From: Pseudobacillus wudalianchiensis
GTDB lineage: Bacteria > Bacillota > Bacilli > Bacillales > Domibacillaceae
Assembly (NCBI RefSeq): GCF_001685015.1
Contig: NZ_MAYT01000001.1
Span: 573,227-637,226 of the forward strand
DNA length: 64,000 bases
Reading direction: 5' to 3'
Positions within the stretch are counted from its first letter, which is position 1, and every line of letters begins with the position of its first letter. The position numbers and the translations under genes are program-made. The notes beneath the pieces were generated by a model, which had not been told where the DNA came from, made no database searches, and saw only the letters and a program-made list of their open reading frames with translations. Of the stretch, positions 1 to 10,194 are shown piece after piece.

Positions 1-1
1 T

Positions 2-766
2 GTTGTGTTAACATTTGGAATGACAACAACGGACATTATGCTTTCAGGCTTTGCGAAAGCGGAGGATCCGAGCTCGGGCGGCCGGCAAATGCCTGGCCAT
101 TTCGGTCAAAAGAAAAATCGAATTGTAACAGGATCTTCTCCTGTTACGACACAGGTGCCACACGCCGTCGGAATTGCATTAGGCGGAAAAATGAGGAAGG
201 AAGATATCGTTACGTTCGTTACATTTGGAGAAGGTTCTTCTAACCAAGGTGATTTCCATGAGGGAGCGAATTTTGCGGGTGTCCATAAGCTTCCTGTTAT
301 TTTTATGTGCGAAAATAACAAATATGCGATTTCCGTGCCAGTAGAAAAGCAGTTATCATGCGAAAATGTTGCGGATCGGGCACAAGGATATGGCATGCCG
401 GGTTTCACCATTAACGGGAATGATCCAATAGAAGTCTATAAATATGTAAAAGAGGCTGCAGACCGGGCTAGACGCGGAGAAGGGCCTACGTTAATTGAGA
501 CAGTATCCTACCGCTTAACTGCTCACTCATCGGATGATGATGATCGTACGTATCGTTCACCAGATGAAGTAGAAAAAGCAAAGTCAAACGATCCAATTAT
601 TACGTTTAGTCAGTACTTGAAAGAAACTGGTGTACTAAATGATGAACTTGAGAAAGAAATAAATGACCGCATTATGAAAGAAGTCAATGAAGCGACCGAT
701 TATGCCGAAAATGCGCCATATGCAAAACCGGAAGATGCCTTGACTTACGTGTATGCAGAAGAGTAA
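2..766 (+). CDS. bkdAA: Branched-chain 2-oxo acid dehydrogenase E1 alpha subunit (5'-truncated by window)
   Basis: 3' part of the thiamine-diphosphate-binding alpha subunit of E1, which decarboxylates the 2-oxo acids of Val, Leu and Ile in the cytoplasm. The frame is open to the left edge; 254 codons remain, so about 75 N-terminal residues are missing against the usual ~330. Visible motifs are the ThDP/Mg stretch starting GEGSSNQGDFHEGANF and closing at ENNKYA, and the conserved YRLTAHSSDDDD segment. bkdAB follows after 15 bases and bkdB after that, the normal E1a-E1b-E2 order; lpdV and ptb/bcd/buk would be expected just left of the window. The GTG at 5 is internal, not a true start. Confidence 0.96.
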   Translation, partial: VVLTFGMTTTDIMLSGFAKAEDPSSGGRQMPGHFGQKKNRIVTGSSPVTTQVPHAVGIALGGKMRKEDIVTFVTFGEGSSNQGDFHEGANFAGVHKLPVIFMCENNKYAISVPVEKQLSCENVADRAQGYGMPGFTINGNDPIEVYKYVKEAADRARRGEGPTLIETVSYRLTAHSSDDDDRTYRSPDEVEKAKSNDPIITFSQYLKETGVLNDELEKEINDRIMKEVNEATDYAENAPYAKPEDALTYVYAEE

Positions 767-781
767 TAGGGGGGAAAGAGG

Positions 782-1765
782 ATGCCGATAATTTCTTATA
801 TAGATGCTGTGACAATGGCAATGCGTGAAGAAATGGAACGGGATCCGAGAGTATTTGTTCTCGGGGAAGATGTAGGAAAAAAGGGCGGTGTCTTTAAAGC
901 AACGGCAGGCTTATATGATCGATTTGGCGAAGAGCGTGTAATGGATACTCCACTGGCAGAATCGGCTATTGCCGGAGTTGGCATTGGGGCAGCGATGTAT
1001 GGCATGCGGCCGATTGCTGAAATGCAGTTTGCTGACTTCATTATGCCGGCAGTGAACCAAATTATTTCAGAGGCAGCGCGTATTCGTTACCGCTCGAACA
1101 ATGATTGGAGCTGTCCAATTGTAATCCGGGCCCCATATGGCGGCGGAGTACACGGAGCTCTCTATCATTCTCAGTCAGTGGAAGCGGTGTTTGCTAATCA
1201 GCCTGGCTTAAAGATCGTCATGCCTTCCACACCTTATGATGTAAAAGGTTTGTTAAAAGCAGCCATTCGTGATGAGGATCCAGTTTTATTTTTTGAACAT
1301 AAGCGTGCCTACCGTTTAATTAAAGGGGAGGTACCGACTGAAGATTACGTACTTCCAATCGGCAAAGCTGATACTAAGCGCAAAGGGGAAGACTTGACAG
1401 TCATTACATATGGGCTGTGTGTCCACTTTGCCATGCAGGCAGCAGAGAGGTTAGCGAAGGATGGAATTGAAACAGAGATACTCGACCTGCGCACCGTTTA
1501 TCCACTTGATAAAGAAGCTATCTGTGAAGCGGCAAAGAAAACAGGAAAAGTTTTACTTGTAACAGAAGATAATAAAGAAGGCAGCATCATGAGTGAGGTA
1601 GCGGCGATTATTGCTGAAAACTGCTTGTTTGATCTGGATGCGCCTATTAAGCGGCTGGCAGGGCCAGATGTACCGGCCATGCCTTATGCACCAACAATGG
1701 AAAAGTTTTTCATGATCAATCCTGATAAAGTCGAAAAAGCAATGCGGGAATTGGCCGAGTTTTAA
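782..1765 (+). CDS. bkdAB: Branched-chain 2-oxo acid dehydrogenase E1 beta subunit
   Basis: Beta subunit of the E1 heterotetramer; with BkdAA it transfers the acyl group to the lipoyl arm of BkdB. At 327 residues it has the family's usual length. The transketolase-type pyrimidine-binding domain holds GEDVG (28-32) and DTPLAES (55-61), with the C-terminal transketolase domain after about residue 200. The ATG at 782 is preceded by a GGGGGAAAGAGG ribosome binding site. It lies 15 bases after bkdAA and 28 bases before bkdB, so the three are one transcript. Products of this complex include isobutyryl- and 2-methylbutyryl-CoA, which feed branched fatty acids and, by further oxidation, propionyl-CoA. 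Confidence 0.96.
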   Translation: MPIISYIDAVTMAMREEMERDPRVFVLGEDVGKKGGVFKATAGLYDRFGEERVMDTPLAESAIAGVGIGAAMYGMRPIAEMQFADFIMPAVNQIISEAARIRYRSNNDWSCPIVIRAPYGGGVHGALYHSQSVEAVFANQPGLKIVMPSTPYDVKGLLKAAIRDEDPVLFFEHKRAYRLIKGEVPTEDYVLPIGKADTKRKGEDLTVITYGLCVHFAMQAAERLAKDGIETEILDLRTVYPLDKEAICEAAKKTGKVLLVTEDNKEGSIMSEVAAIIAENCLFDLDAPIKRLAGPDVPAMPYAPTMEKFFMINPDKVEKAMRELAEF

Positions 1766-1793
1766 AATAGGTAGATAGAGAGGAGGCTTTTTT

Positions 1794-3056
1794 GTGACAA
1801 TAGAAAAAGTAACGATGCCTCAGCTTGGAGAAAGTGTCACCGAAGGCACCATTAGTAAATGGCTTGTCCAGGCGGGGGATCATGTCAATAAATATGATCC
1901 GATTGCTGAAGTGATGACAGATAAAGTAAATGCGGAAGTGCCTTCTTCTTTTACGGGTACGATAAAAGAACTGATCGCTGCGGAAGGAGATACACTCGAA
2001 GTCGGAGCGGTTATCTGTTTAATGGACGTGGAAGGGGCTGGCGAGAAGAAGTCAGCAATTTCGCAGGAGAGTACGGAAGCTGTTCAAACGGAGACAAAAC
2101 AAGTGGCAGAAGAGAAAACGGAAAACAAAGCCCGGTATTCACCATCCGTTTTAAAGCTCTCGCAGGAGCATAATATTGACTTAACACAAGTGGCTGGTTC
2201 TGGAAAAGGAGGCCGGATTACTCGTAAAGATTTGCTAAAAATAATAGAATCCGGCGACATCCCAGCACCACAGCAAACAATGACACAGCCCGAACCTGTG
2301 TCACAAGAAAAGCCGGCCGTGCGAGCACAGTCAAAATCATCTGTTTCCTCGATGCCGGGTGATATTAGCATTCCAGTGAGCGGTGTGAGAAAAGCCATTG
2401 CCGCAAACATGGTACGCTCTAAGCAGGAAGTGCCGCATGCTTGGACGATGATGGAGGTAGATGTGACGAATCTTGTCGCTCGTCGTGATGCTTTAAAAGA
2501 GGAATTCAAGAAAAAAGAAGGGTTTAATTTAACATATTTCGCTTTCTTTGTGAAAGCTGTGGCTCAAGCTCTAAAGGAATTTCCAGAAGTGAATTCTATG
2601 TGGGCGGGAGACGAAATTATCCAAAAGAAAGAAATTAACCTGTCCATTGCTGTTGCGACAGACGATGCCTTGTTTGTTCCTGTTATTAAGCAGGCGGATG
2701 AGAAGACGATTAAAGGCATTGCCCGTGAGATTCACGAGCTGGCTGGCAAGGTTCGCTCCGGCATGCTCAAAGCGGAGGATATGCAAGGCGGCACTTTCAC
2801 AGTAAACAACACAGGTTCATTTGGCTCTGTTCAGTCAATGGGTATTATCAATTATCCTCAGGCTGCCATTTTGCAAGTGGAGTCGATCGTCAAACGTCCT
2901 GTTGTTATGCAAGGTGGTATGATTGCGGTGCGTGACATGGTAAACCTCTGCCTGTCACTGGATCACCGGGTACTTGACGGTCTCATTTGCGGCCGTTTCT
3001 TACAGCGTGTGAAAGAAATTTTAGAGAATATTTCCGAGAATACATCTGTTTATTAA
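1794..3056 (+). CDS. bkdB: Dihydrolipoyl acyltransferase (E2) of branched-chain 2-oxo acid dehydrogenase
   Basis: Core acyltransferase of the complex. Domains in order: one lipoyl domain (1-80) with the lipoylation lysine K44 in MTDKVNAEV; an Ala/Pro/Glu-rich linker; the peripheral-subunit-binding domain (about 113-152, RYSPSVLKLSQEHNIDL); a second linker; and the catalytic chloramphenicol-acetyltransferase-like domain from about 195, with the active-site histidine (about 391) in DHRVLDG. The start is GTG at 1794 with AGAGGAGG upstream; no better ATG is available. It is the last gene of the bkd operon and runs into a strong terminator 6 bases after its stop. Confidence 0.97.
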   Translation: MTIEKVTMPQLGESVTEGTISKWLVQAGDHVNKYDPIAEVMTDKVNAEVPSSFTGTIKELIAAEGDTLEVGAVICLMDVEGAGEKKSAISQESTEAVQTETKQVAEEKTENKARYSPSVLKLSQEHNIDLTQVAGSGKGGRITRKDLLKIIESGDIPAPQQTMTQPEPVSQEKPAVRAQSKSSVSSMPGDISIPVSGVRKAIAANMVRSKQEVPHAWTMMEVDVTNLVARRDALKEEFKKKEGFNLTYFAFFVKAVAQALKEFPEVNSMWAGDEIIQKKEINLSIAVATDDALFVPVIKQADEKTIKGIAREIHELAGKVRSGMLKAEDMQGGTFTVNNTGSFGSVQSMGIINYPQAAILQVESIVKRPVVMQGGMIAVRDMVNLCLSLDHRVLDGLICGRFLQRVKEILENISENTSVY

Positions 3057-3062
3057 GAAACT

Positions 3063-3096
3063 AAAAAAGCTGCCGGGACACCCCGGCAGCTTTTTC
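3063..3096. terminator. Bidirectional terminator between bkdB and the DUF1002 gene
   Basis: Nine-base perfect stem GCTGCCGGG/CCCGGCAGC with loop ACAC, flanked by an A-run on the left and a T-run on the right. It can serve bkdB (+) and the convergent gene at 3114 (-). Confidence 0.93.
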
Positions 3097-3113
3097 GCTA
3101 TTCTTTTATTGTT

Positions 3114-3974
3114 TTATTTGAACAGGCCGGCAATCCAGTCAACAATTCTTTGTAAGAAGTCAATAATAGATTGTAGGATGCCTTGACCCTCATCCGAGTT
3201 TTTAAAATCGTTCCATTTTTCTTTTGCTTTATCAAGCTGGTTATTCACTTGATCCCAATTAATATCAAGGTTTTTCATTTTATCAAACAAAGCAGCAAGC
3301 CGATCAGTTTGATCTTGTGTTAACTGGATATTCAGCTCGTTTGATACGTTATTGACAATCACTTTAATCTCTTGAAGAGTTTGTGGATTTTCTTTTGCTA
3401 CCTCTTCTTTAATGCGTTGAATTAATTCGGTCGCTTGTTTTTCGCCGATTTGGTCCCCGAGCTTAGCTGTTGTGACCATTTCTTCGTTAGCTACTTGTTT
3501 TTGTTCTTCTGGAATTTTTTCTCCTGTAGATGTTTCATAGGCTTTAATCAATCCGGTGAGTGCTGCTGTGCCCGATACTTCAAATGGAGCCGTAATATAG
3601 ATATCTGCATCTTTTACGCCAGCTGTCGATAAAGCGTTCGTATACATTTCTTTGGAAACCCAAGAAATATTATGTGTCTGTACATTAATACCGTATCCTT
3701 TTTCTTTCATCGTAATTTTACTAGATGAAATGGCTTTTGAACCAATTTGCGCTTTCGGTATATATTCACCTAAGTATTTATGTTCTTCAGCATTGGATAC
3801 GGTGACAGTCGTAACATCGCTTGGAACGTCCATTTCTTCTAGAACTTGCTCTTTTTGAGCGGGTGATAAATTTTCGCCGAGAGTGACAATCACGTCGCCG
3901 ACTACACTGTCAGCATGCGCAATCGTAGTAAAGCTTAACAACAATACTCCCAACCATGCGAAGATTTTTCTCAT
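3114..3974 (-). CDS. ypuA: Secreted DUF1002 protein (YpuA-like)
   Basis: A 286-residue exported protein. The N-terminus is a clear signal peptide (MRKIFAWLGVLLLSFTTIAHA, likely cut after AHA). The body matches the DUF1002 family as I remember it from B. subtilis YpuA: a repeated 'TVSNAEEHKYLGEYIP' type region, then helical Glu/Lys-rich segments and an amphipathic C-terminus. No enzymatic function is known. RBS AGGGGAG precedes the ATG at 3974. In B. subtilis ypuA lies near lysA/ribT, which are 40 kb away here, so it has been relocated between bkdB and mutA. The gene stands alone and convergent to bkdB. The family is fairly sure, orthology less so. Confidence 0.75.
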   Translation of the reverse strand: MRKIFAWLGVLLLSFTTIAHADSVVGDVIVTLGENLSPAQKEQVLEEMDVPSDVTTVTVSNAEEHKYLGEYIPKAQIGSKAISSSKITMKEKGYGINVQTHNISWVSKEMYTNALSTAGVKDADIYITAPFEVSGTAALTGLIKAYETSTGEKIPEEQKQVANEEMVTTAKLGDQIGEKQATELIQRIKEEVAKENPQTLQEIKVIVNNVSNELNIQLTQDQTDRLAALFDKMKNLDINWDQVNNQLDKAKEKWNDFKNSDEGQGILQSIIDFLQRIVDWIAGLFK

Positions 3975-4102
3975 TTTTTTCTCCCCTAATTCAGTTTCCT
4001 TCTAATGAAGAAGGTAAAGATAGCATAGCATGTTATAAAAAAATTTTCACGGATTGACCACGAGAAAAAGGGAGGAGCTGGTTTCTTTTTGGCTGCTTCT
4101 CA

Positions 4103-4131
4103 TTGATTGCCGTAATGGGTTCAGATAAAAT
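4103..4131 (+). promoter_or_regulatory. Predicted sigma-A promoter for mutA-mutB-meaB
   Basis: -35 TTGATT (4103-4108), 17-base spacer, -10 TAAAAT (4126-4131), about 65 bases before the mutA start. The next upstream gene points the other way, so the operon needs a promoter here. Confidence 0.5.
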
Positions 4132-4200
4132 AATAATAAAGAAAGAGTTAGAATCTTTAAAGAACGATCATTTAAAGCGAGGCGAAGGAGAGGAGATTGC

Positions 4201-6120
4201 ATGGATATTCAAGAAATAAAAGCTCAGCGTTTTCCAAAAGTGACGCTGGAGGAGTGGGAAAAGACAGCAACAGCTTCCTTAAAGGGAAAACCGCTCGCCG
4301 CCCTTCAGACAGCCACCTATGAAAAGATTGTGTTAAAGCCTTTATATGGACCGAATGACGCATCATCTGACACCGAGCAGTATCCCGGCTATCCTCTATA
4401 TACGAGAGGGTTTCACAAAGGTGGCTACATGGAAGTGCCTTGGAAGAATGCCCATGCTGTGAAGGCAGATAATAGTGCCGCTTTAACAGAAAAGCTTGCG
4501 GCGGCCCTCAAAGCAGGACAGGATGCGATCTCATTTGCATTAGAAGATCTGCCAGCAATGACGTTCAGTGAGTTTTCCGCATTGCCTTTAGAGGAACACC
4601 CGCTGTACATAAATACAAAAGACCACTTTCTTGCGATCGCTTCTTTTTTATTAAAATCAAAAACTAGCAAGCTGTACGGTGCTATCGGAACGGATATTGT
4701 TTCGCTTTATGCGGAAAAAGGACTCGTTGCTGGTGAGCAAACGCTCGCTCTGTACGCACAAGCAGCAACCGAATTAAAGAAAGCGTTTCCTAGACTGAAA
4801 TCGATCCGTATTGACACGGCTCCTTATCATGAAGCTGGAGCAAATGCTTTTCAGGAAATTTCACTGGCGCTCGCTGAAGCCGTCTTTTATATTGAGTGGC
4901 TGAAAGAAAAAGGCTGGTCTCCGGCAGAAGTGGTGAAGGGCATGGCGATTCACTTTGCCATTGGTTCACAATTCTTCATGGAAACAGCCAAGCTGAGAGC
5001 CTTTCGCCAGTGCTGGACGACGCTTTGTGAAGCATACGGCATAACAGGGGATGATGTAAAAGTATTGATTGGAGCGGAGACTTCTTCTTTCAATTTGTCA
5101 AAGCTCGATCGTCATGTGAATATTTTGCGCACAGGAAGTGAAGCGTTTTCAGCCTTGCTTGGAGGTGTGGAGTATTTACAAGTAAAGTCGTTTGATGAGG
5201 TAAGCGGAATGCCTTCTGCACTAGGAGAGCGGATCGCTAAAAATATTCCGCTTATTCTAAAAGACGAGTCCCATCTTGGAGAAGTGATTGATCCAGCGGG
5301 CGGCTCCTACTATATAGAGACCTTAACGGCTCAGCTTAGCCAATCAGCGTGGGAGCATTTTCTAGCTATCGAACAGGCAGGCGGGATCATTGCCGCCCTG
5401 AAAGCGGGGACGCTGCAAGCAGAACTAGCCGAAATGCTAGAAAAGAAAAACGATGAATTGGCTATACAGAAAAAGTCAATGATTGGCACGAATATTTACG
5501 CCGATCTTCATGAAGATATATTGAAAGAAAAGCCAAAGCTATCTGTGCTTCGAGCAGAGCAGTCTGTTGCTTCGTTTAATGAGCTGGCTGATCAAGTAAC
5601 TGAAAAGACAACGATTGCCGAACTCCATGCAAAAGATAGCGGCAGCGAAGTGATTCCTGTCAAGGGACAAAGGCTGGCTGAACCGTTTGAAAGATTGCGA
5701 GAAAGAGCAAAAGGCATAGAAGCGAAGGCGGGGCTCATTTGTTTAGGAAAATTAAAAGAGTTTAAACCACGGGCGGATTTCGTAACGGGCGTATTAGCGA
5801 CGGGTGGTATCATGGCTCATTTAAGTGGAGAGTGCCAGACGCTTGAGGAGGCCGTGCGCTTCATCAAAGAAAGTAAGCTATCTTATTATTGCATCTGTGG
5901 AAAGGATGAAGCATACGACCAATTTGGTCCGCAGCTTGTAGCGGCCATGAAGCAGACAAATTCTAGCCTGAGAATAGACCTGGCAGGAAGGCTGTCCGAC
6001 GAAATTAAAGCAGAATGGCAGCAGGCTGGCCTTGATGGGCAGCTGTATAAAGGACAAAACCTAATCGAAAAAGCAACAGAGCTGCTTGATCATTTGGAAG
6101 GAGTGGCGGCATATGAGTAA
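4201..6120 (+). CDS. mutA: Methylmalonyl-CoA mutase small (beta) subunit
   Basis: Non-catalytic partner of MutB in the adenosylcobalamin-dependent mutase that interconverts (R)-methylmalonyl-CoA and succinyl-CoA. The 639 residues hold the mutase TIM-barrel domain (about 40-500; [19 protein letters not shown] and [13 protein letters not shown] are family signatures). The C-terminal flavodoxin-like domain lacks the cobalamin-ligating DxHxxG motif, as expected for the small subunit. ATG at 4201 has GGAGAGGAG upstream. Its stop overlaps the mutB start by 8 bases, indicating translational coupling. B. subtilis 168 has no such gene, but many other Bacillaceae carry it next to the bkd/yqi genes. Confidence 0.95.
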   Translation: MDIQEIKAQRFPKVTLEEWEKTATASLKGKPLAALQTATYEKIVLKPLYGPNDASSDTEQYPGYPLYTRGFHKGGYMEVPWKNAHAVKADNSAALTEKLAAALKAGQDAISFALEDLPAMTFSEFSALPLEEHPLYINTKDHFLAIASFLLKSKTSKLYGAIGTDIVSLYAEKGLVAGEQTLALYAQAATELKKAFPRLKSIRIDTAPYHEAGANAFQEISLALAEAVFYIEWLKEKGWSPAEVVKGMAIHFAIGSQFFMETAKLRAFRQCWTTLCEAYGITGDDVKVLIGAETSSFNLSKLDRHVNILRTGSEAFSALLGGVEYLQVKSFDEVSGMPSALGERIAKNIPLILKDESHLGEVIDPAGGSYYIETLTAQLSQSAWEHFLAIEQAGGIIAALKAGTLQAELAEMLEKKNDELAIQKKSMIGTNIYADLHEDILKEKPKLSVLRAEQSVASFNELADQVTEKTTIAELHAKDSGSEVIPVKGQRLAEPFERLRERAKGIEAKAGLICLGKLKEFKPRADFVTGVLATGGIMAHLSGECQTLEEAVRFIKESKLSYYCICGKDEAYDQFGPQLVAAMKQTNSSLRIDLAGRLSDEIKAEWQQAGLDGQLYKGQNLIEKATELLDHLEGVAAYE

Positions 6121-8305
6121 ACCGGATTTTCAGCAATTCAATCCAAAAGGCAAAAACGATTCTCGTTCTTTTCAAGAGTGGAAGACGGCTCTGGAGCAAG
6201 AAGTGAAAAAGTCCTTTGAAGAGCTCGCGTTTGAAACGAATGAACAAATCCGTCTGCAGCCTCTTTATACGAAAGAGACGACCAAGGAGATGGAGCATTT
6301 ACAGGACCTTCCTGGTGTCGCCCCTTACACACGGGGACCTTACCCGACGATGTATGTGAACCGTCCATGGACCATTCGGCAATACGCTGGCTTTTCGACT
6401 GCAGAAGAAAGCAATGCCTTTTATCGCCGTAATCTGGCGATGGGGCAAAAAGGGCTGTCTGTTGCTTTTGATTTACCTACTCATCGGGGATATGATTCCG
6501 ACCATCCGCGTGTTGTCGGCGATGTCGGAAAGGCTGGTGTCGCCATTGATTCCGTGGAAGATATGAAAATTTTATTTGATGGGATTCCGCTGGACCAAAT
6601 GTCCGTGTCTATGACCATGAATGGAGCGGTACTGCCGGTTATGGCTTTTTACATCATAGCGGCAGAAGAACAGGGCGTTCCACGTGAAAAGCTGTCCGGG
6701 ACGATTCAGAATGATATTTTAAAAGAATACATGGTGAGAAACACTTATATTTATCCACCGGAAGTTTCGATGCGGATTATTGCCGATATTTTTAAATATA
6801 CCTCTGAGAACATGCCGAAATTTAATAGCATTAGCATTTCCGGCTATCATATGCAAGAGGCAGGCGCCCCGGCCGATATTGAGCTGGCTTATACACTTGC
6901 CGACGGGTTGGATTATGTTCGGACAGGACTAGAGGCGGGTATTGACATCGATTCTTTTGCTCCGCGGCTGTCGTTTTTCTGGGCAATTGGCATGAATTAT
7001 TTTATGGAAGTAGCAAAAATGCGGGCTGCCCGTCGGATGTGGGCTCAGTTGATGCAGCCGTTTGAGCCAAAAAACGCTAAATCGCTGGCTCTGCGCACTC
7101 ATTCCCAAACGTCAGGCTGGAGTCTGACAGAGCAGGACCCATTTAATAATGTAACCCGCACATTGATTGAAGCTCATGCAGCTGCCATGGGGCACACACA
7201 GTCACTTCATACGAATGCATTGGATGAAGCGATAGCCTTGCCGACAGATTTTTCTGCTCGAATTGCTCGTAACACGCAGCTATACCTGCAGGAGGAAACG
7301 GGTATCACGAATGTGATTGATCCATGGGCCGGCTCGTATTATGTGGAGGCGCTCACGCATGAACTGATGGAAAGAGCGTGGAAACACATAGAAGAAGTAG
7401 AAGAGCTTGGCGGCATGACAAAAGCGATCGACACGGGCTTGCCAAAAATGAGAATTGAAGAAGCGGCGGCTAGGCGCCAGGCGCAAATCGATTCTGTTGA
7501 AGAAACGATTATTGGGGTCAACCGCTACAGGCTGGCGGAGGAAGAACCGATTGATATTCTCGATATTGACAATACCGCCGTGCGTCTTAAGCAAATTGAA
7601 CGCTTAGAACGTGTAAAAGCAGGACGCAATGAAGAAAAAGTAAAAGAAGCTTTAACAGCTCTAACTAAGGCAACCGAAACTGGAGAGGGGAATTTGCTTG
7701 AACTTGCAGTGGATGCAGCAAGGGAGCGTGCGACACTTGGAGAAATTTCCGATGCGATCGAACAGGTAAGCGGAAGACATCAAGCAGTTATCCGGTCAGT
7801 GAGCGGTGTGTACAGCTCTCATTTTTCGGATGAAGAGCAAATTGCTGAAGTTAAACGGATGACCGATGAATTCAGTGAGCAGGAAGGACGGCGTCCGCGT
7901 CTGCTGATTGCAAAAATGGGACAGGATGGCCATGACCGAGGAGCGAAAGTGGTGGCTACAGCCTACGCTGATCTAGGTTTTGATGTAGATATTGGCCCGT
8001 TATTCCAGACCCCGGAAGAAACGGCTTTACAGGCGGTGGAGAATGATGTCCATGCAATCGGTGTCAGCTCGCTCGCTGCAGGACACAAAACCTTGCTTCC
8101 GGCTTTAATGAATGAACTGAAGAAACTAGAGCGAGAGGATATTATGGTCTTTATAGGCGGGGTTATTCCAGCTCAAGATTACGAATTCCTCCGTGCCAAC
8201 GGAGCAGCCGGTATTTTCGGGCCAGGTACGGTCATTCCAGTCTCCGCTCAAAAAATTTTAGAGGAGATCTATCGCAGGCTCGGTTATGAGGAAGTGGCAG
8301 AATAA
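6113..8305 (+). CDS. mutB: Methylmalonyl-CoA mutase large (alpha, catalytic) subunit
   Basis: Catalytic, B12-binding subunit of methylmalonyl-CoA mutase, 730 residues. The N-terminal TIM barrel has the substrate region [20 protein letters not shown] and [12 protein letters not shown]. The C-terminal cobalamin domain has DGHDRG (605-610; lower axial ligand H607), then VSSLAAGH and FIGGVIP. I start at the ATG at 6113 (RBS GGAAGGAG inside mutA) rather than an in-frame codon 27 bases upstream, because the spacing is right and MSKPDFQ matches family starts. It overlaps mutA by 8 bases and meaB by 1 base. With the epimerase at 11492 and carboxylase subunit at 11914 it completes propionyl-CoA to succinyl-CoA. 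Confidence 0.97.
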   Translation: MSKPDFQQFNPKGKNDSRSFQEWKTALEQEVKKSFEELAFETNEQIRLQPLYTKETTKEMEHLQDLPGVAPYTRGPYPTMYVNRPWTIRQYAGFSTAEESNAFYRRNLAMGQKGLSVAFDLPTHRGYDSDHPRVVGDVGKAGVAIDSVEDMKILFDGIPLDQMSVSMTMNGAVLPVMAFYIIAAEEQGVPREKLSGTIQNDILKEYMVRNTYIYPPEVSMRIIADIFKYTSENMPKFNSISISGYHMQEAGAPADIELAYTLADGLDYVRTGLEAGIDIDSFAPRLSFFWAIGMNYFMEVAKMRAARRMWAQLMQPFEPKNAKSLALRTHSQTSGWSLTEQDPFNNVTRTLIEAHAAAMGHTQSLHTNALDEAIALPTDFSARIARNTQLYLQEETGITNVIDPWAGSYYVEALTHELMERAWKHIEEVEELGGMTKAIDTGLPKMRIEEAAARRQAQIDSVEETIIGVNRYRLAEEEPIDILDIDNTAVRLKQIERLERVKAGRNEEKVKEALTALTKATETGEGNLLELAVDAARERATLGEISDAIEQVSGRHQAVIRSVSGVYSSHFSDEEQIAEVKRMTDEFSEQEGRRPRLLIAKMGQDGHDRGAKVVATAYADLGFDVDIGPLFQTPEETALQAVENDVHAIGVSSLAAGHKTLLPALMNELKKLEREDIMVFIGGVIPAQDYEFLRANGAAGIFGPGTVIPVSAQKILEEIYRRLGYEEVAE

Positions 8306-9411
8306 TGGTGAAAGAAGAGCATTCCCATCATGAATCGGCTCTCCATGTAAGAAAAGGCATCGCTTCTTCTCATGATGGCTTTGCTTCTCCTCAGAAGAGG
8401 CGATTTCGAAAAAAAGAAGAGCAGCTGCCGGATGCAGGAGAGCTGGCCGCAAAAATTCTTGCCGGCGAACGCAAAGACTTGGCTAAAGCTATTACTTTTA
8501 TTGAAAGCAATGCAAAAAGCCATTATAACTATGGCCAGGAGCTGTTACAGCAGCTGCTTCCCCATACAGGGAAGTCAATTCGTATTGGCATTACGGGCGT
8601 TCCGGGAGCTGGAAAAAGTACTTTTATTGAAGCGTTCGGCCATATGCTCTGTGAAAGCGGACTAAAAACAGCGGTGCTGGCTATTGATCCTAGTTCTTCG
8701 ATTTCCGGCGGCAGTATTCTCGGTGATAAAACGAGAATGGAGTCATTGGCTAGGCATCCGAACGCCTTTATCCGTCCTTCTCCTTCCGGCGGCACGCTTG
8801 GCGGCGTGCACCGGAAAACGAGAGAAACGATGCTTCTCTGTGAAGCGGCCGGCTTTGAAGTGATTTTGATCGAAACAGTTGGTGTTGGCCAAAGTGAATT
8901 CATGGTCCGCGGCATGGTCGATTTCTTTTTGCTTATCGTCCTGACAGGTGCAGGCGATGAGCTGCAAGGAATGAAAAAAGGAATTATGGAGCTGGCCGAT
9001 GCAATTGTGGTAAATAAAGCGGACGGTCCTAATAAGCAATTGGCTGAAAAAACGAGAAGGGAATTTAATCAGATCCTTCATATGCTCCAGCCAGCGACAA
9101 AAGGCTGGGCATCGCAAGCTTTCACATGCTCTTCTATTCAACGAAACGGCATTCTAGAACTATGGGAAGTCATTCAAGAATTTGAAGAGAAAACAAAAGC
9201 AGCCGGCACATTTGAAGAACGGCGGCGGCTGCAAACGAAAGAGTGGCTGCATACGCTTATCGTGGAACAGCTGAAGGCCAATTTTTATCAGCATCCTTAT
9301 GTCACTCATCACTTGACGGAAATGGAGCAAAAAGCGATGACAGGTGAAATAACGCCGGCTCAGGCACTGGCCAATTTATTTTCCAATGTTTATAAGCAGA
9401 ATGAGCAATAA
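8305..9411 (+). CDS. meaB: Methylmalonyl-CoA mutase-associated GTPase (MeaB/ArgK family)
   Basis: G3E-type P-loop GTPase that gates loading of adenosylcobalamin into MutB and protects the enzyme from inactivation. Walker A is GVPGAGKST (98-106); downstream are the switch-region DPSSS, the ETVGVGQSE segment and the guanine-specificity NKADG motif. The start ATG shares one base with the mutB stop (TAATG), with GAGGAAG upstream. At 368 residues it is slightly longer than typical members of about 330, because of a basic, His/Lys-rich N-terminal extension of about 40 residues. It is the third gene of the mut operon. In-frame downstream starts lack a good ribosome binding site. Confidence 0.95.
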   Translation: MVKEEHSHHESALHVRKGIASSHDGFASPQKRRFRKKEEQLPDAGELAAKILAGERKDLAKAITFIESNAKSHYNYGQELLQQLLPHTGKSIRIGITGVPGAGKSTFIEAFGHMLCESGLKTAVLAIDPSSSISGGSILGDKTRMESLARHPNAFIRPSPSGGTLGGVHRKTRETMLLCEAAGFEVILIETVGVGQSEFMVRGMVDFFLLIVLTGAGDELQGMKKGIMELADAIVVNKADGPNKQLAEKTRREFNQILHMLQPATKGWASQAFTCSSIQRNGILELWEVIQEFEEKTKAAGTFEERRRLQTKEWLHTLIVEQLKANFYQHPYVTHHLTEMEQKAMTGEITPAQALANLFSNVYKQNEQ

Positions 9412-9488
9412 AATAAAGACCCTGCTAAAAGCAGATGACATTTTTTCAATGATTGATCGCAGTGAAAATGTAACAGAGACAAAAAAGC

Positions 9489-9520
9489 GGCTGATACTCA
9501 TAAGAGTATCAGCCTTCCAT
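9489..9520 (+). terminator. Terminator after meaB
   Basis: Eleven-base perfect stem GGCTGATACTC/GAGTATCAGCC with an ATAA loop; the T-tract is weak (TTCCATT). It ends the mut operon. The remaining bases to 9614 show no gene. Confidence 0.75.
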
Positions 9521-9614
9521 TAGGGAGTTTAGGGGGTACGGATCTAGTTGCCTTATTTATCTTCCCCGATTGGCTGTTTTTAAAACATAATTTATAAAAA
9601 ATTTACTAGATTAT

Positions 9615-9643
9615 TTGAAAACCGTGCGTCGTTGTCTTATCAT
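9615..9643 (+). promoter_or_regulatory. Predicted sigma-A promoter for brxB
   Basis: -35 TTGAAA (9615-9620), 17-base spacer, -10 TATCAT (9638-9643), 35 bases before the ATG. Confidence 0.5.
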
Positions 9644-9678
9644 AAGGGTACACGAATGTGGATAAAGGAGTGGTAACA

Positions 9679-10116
9679 ATGAATATAGACTTTAATTTTT
9701 TAATGAATGATGTCGTTCGCCAGGCACGTGAGGAAATCACAGCTGCTGGATATACACAGCTTCAAACACCAGAGGAAGTCGAAGAAACATTTGCTAAAAA
9801 GGGCACAACATTAGTAATGATCAATTCAGTGTGTGGCTGTGCTGGCGGCATCGCTCGTCCGGCTGCGGCTCATTCTATTCATCATGACAAGCGCCCAGAT
9901 CATCTTGTAACGGTTTTTGCCGGCCAGGATAAAGAAGCGACAGCAAAAGCGCGCAGTTACTTTGTCGGTTATCCACCGTCCTCCCCATCTTTTGCTCTTT
10001 TGAAAGACGGCGAGCTGTGCACGATGGTAGAACGCCATGAAATTGAAGGACATGATCCAATGTCTGTTGTACAAAAGCTTCAAGATGCTTTTGACAAGTA
10101 TTGCGAAGAAGTGTAA
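9679..10116 (+). CDS. brxB: Bacilliredoxin BrxB (YqiW)
   Basis: Thioredoxin-fold thiol-disulfide oxidoreductase that removes bacillithiol from S-bacillithiolated proteins. The 145 residues match the B. subtilis length. The active-site CGC motif is C52-G-C54 in [14 protein letters not shown], the family signature; the [17 protein letters not shown]-terminus is also typical. The ATG at 9679 follows AAAGGAGTGG; an in-frame GTG 21 bases upstream has no ribosome binding site. In B. subtilis yqiW also sits just after the bkd region, so synteny supports the call. It is flanked by its own promoter and terminator. Confidence 0.95.
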   Translation: MNIDFNFLMNDVVRQAREEITAAGYTQLQTPEEVEETFAKKGTTLVMINSVCGCAGGIARPAAAHSIHHDKRPDHLVTVFAGQDKEATAKARSYFVGYPPSSPSFALLKDGELCTMVERHEIEGHDPMSVVQKLQDAFDKYCEEV

Positions 10117-10126
10117 ATATAGATTG

Positions 10127-10157
10127 AAACCTTGTCATCGTGATGGCAAGGTTTTCT
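10127..10157 (+). terminator. Terminator after brxB
   Basis: Thirteen-base stem from AAACCTTGTCATC to GATGGCAAGGTTT (one G-T pair), followed by TTTTC. Confidence 0.88.
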
Positions 10158-10194
10158 TTCACTACAAACTGATTTTTCAGCACAGGAGACGATT

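Noticed and set aside
2084-2509. 141-codon open frame on the minus strand inside bkdB
   Set aside because: It lies wholly opposite a well-conserved E2 gene, has no ribosome binding site and a Ser/Cys-rich shadow composition. The same holds for the minus-strand frames inside meaB (8529-8915), pccB (12448-12825), yqjE (14311-14694) and spmA (49457-49972).
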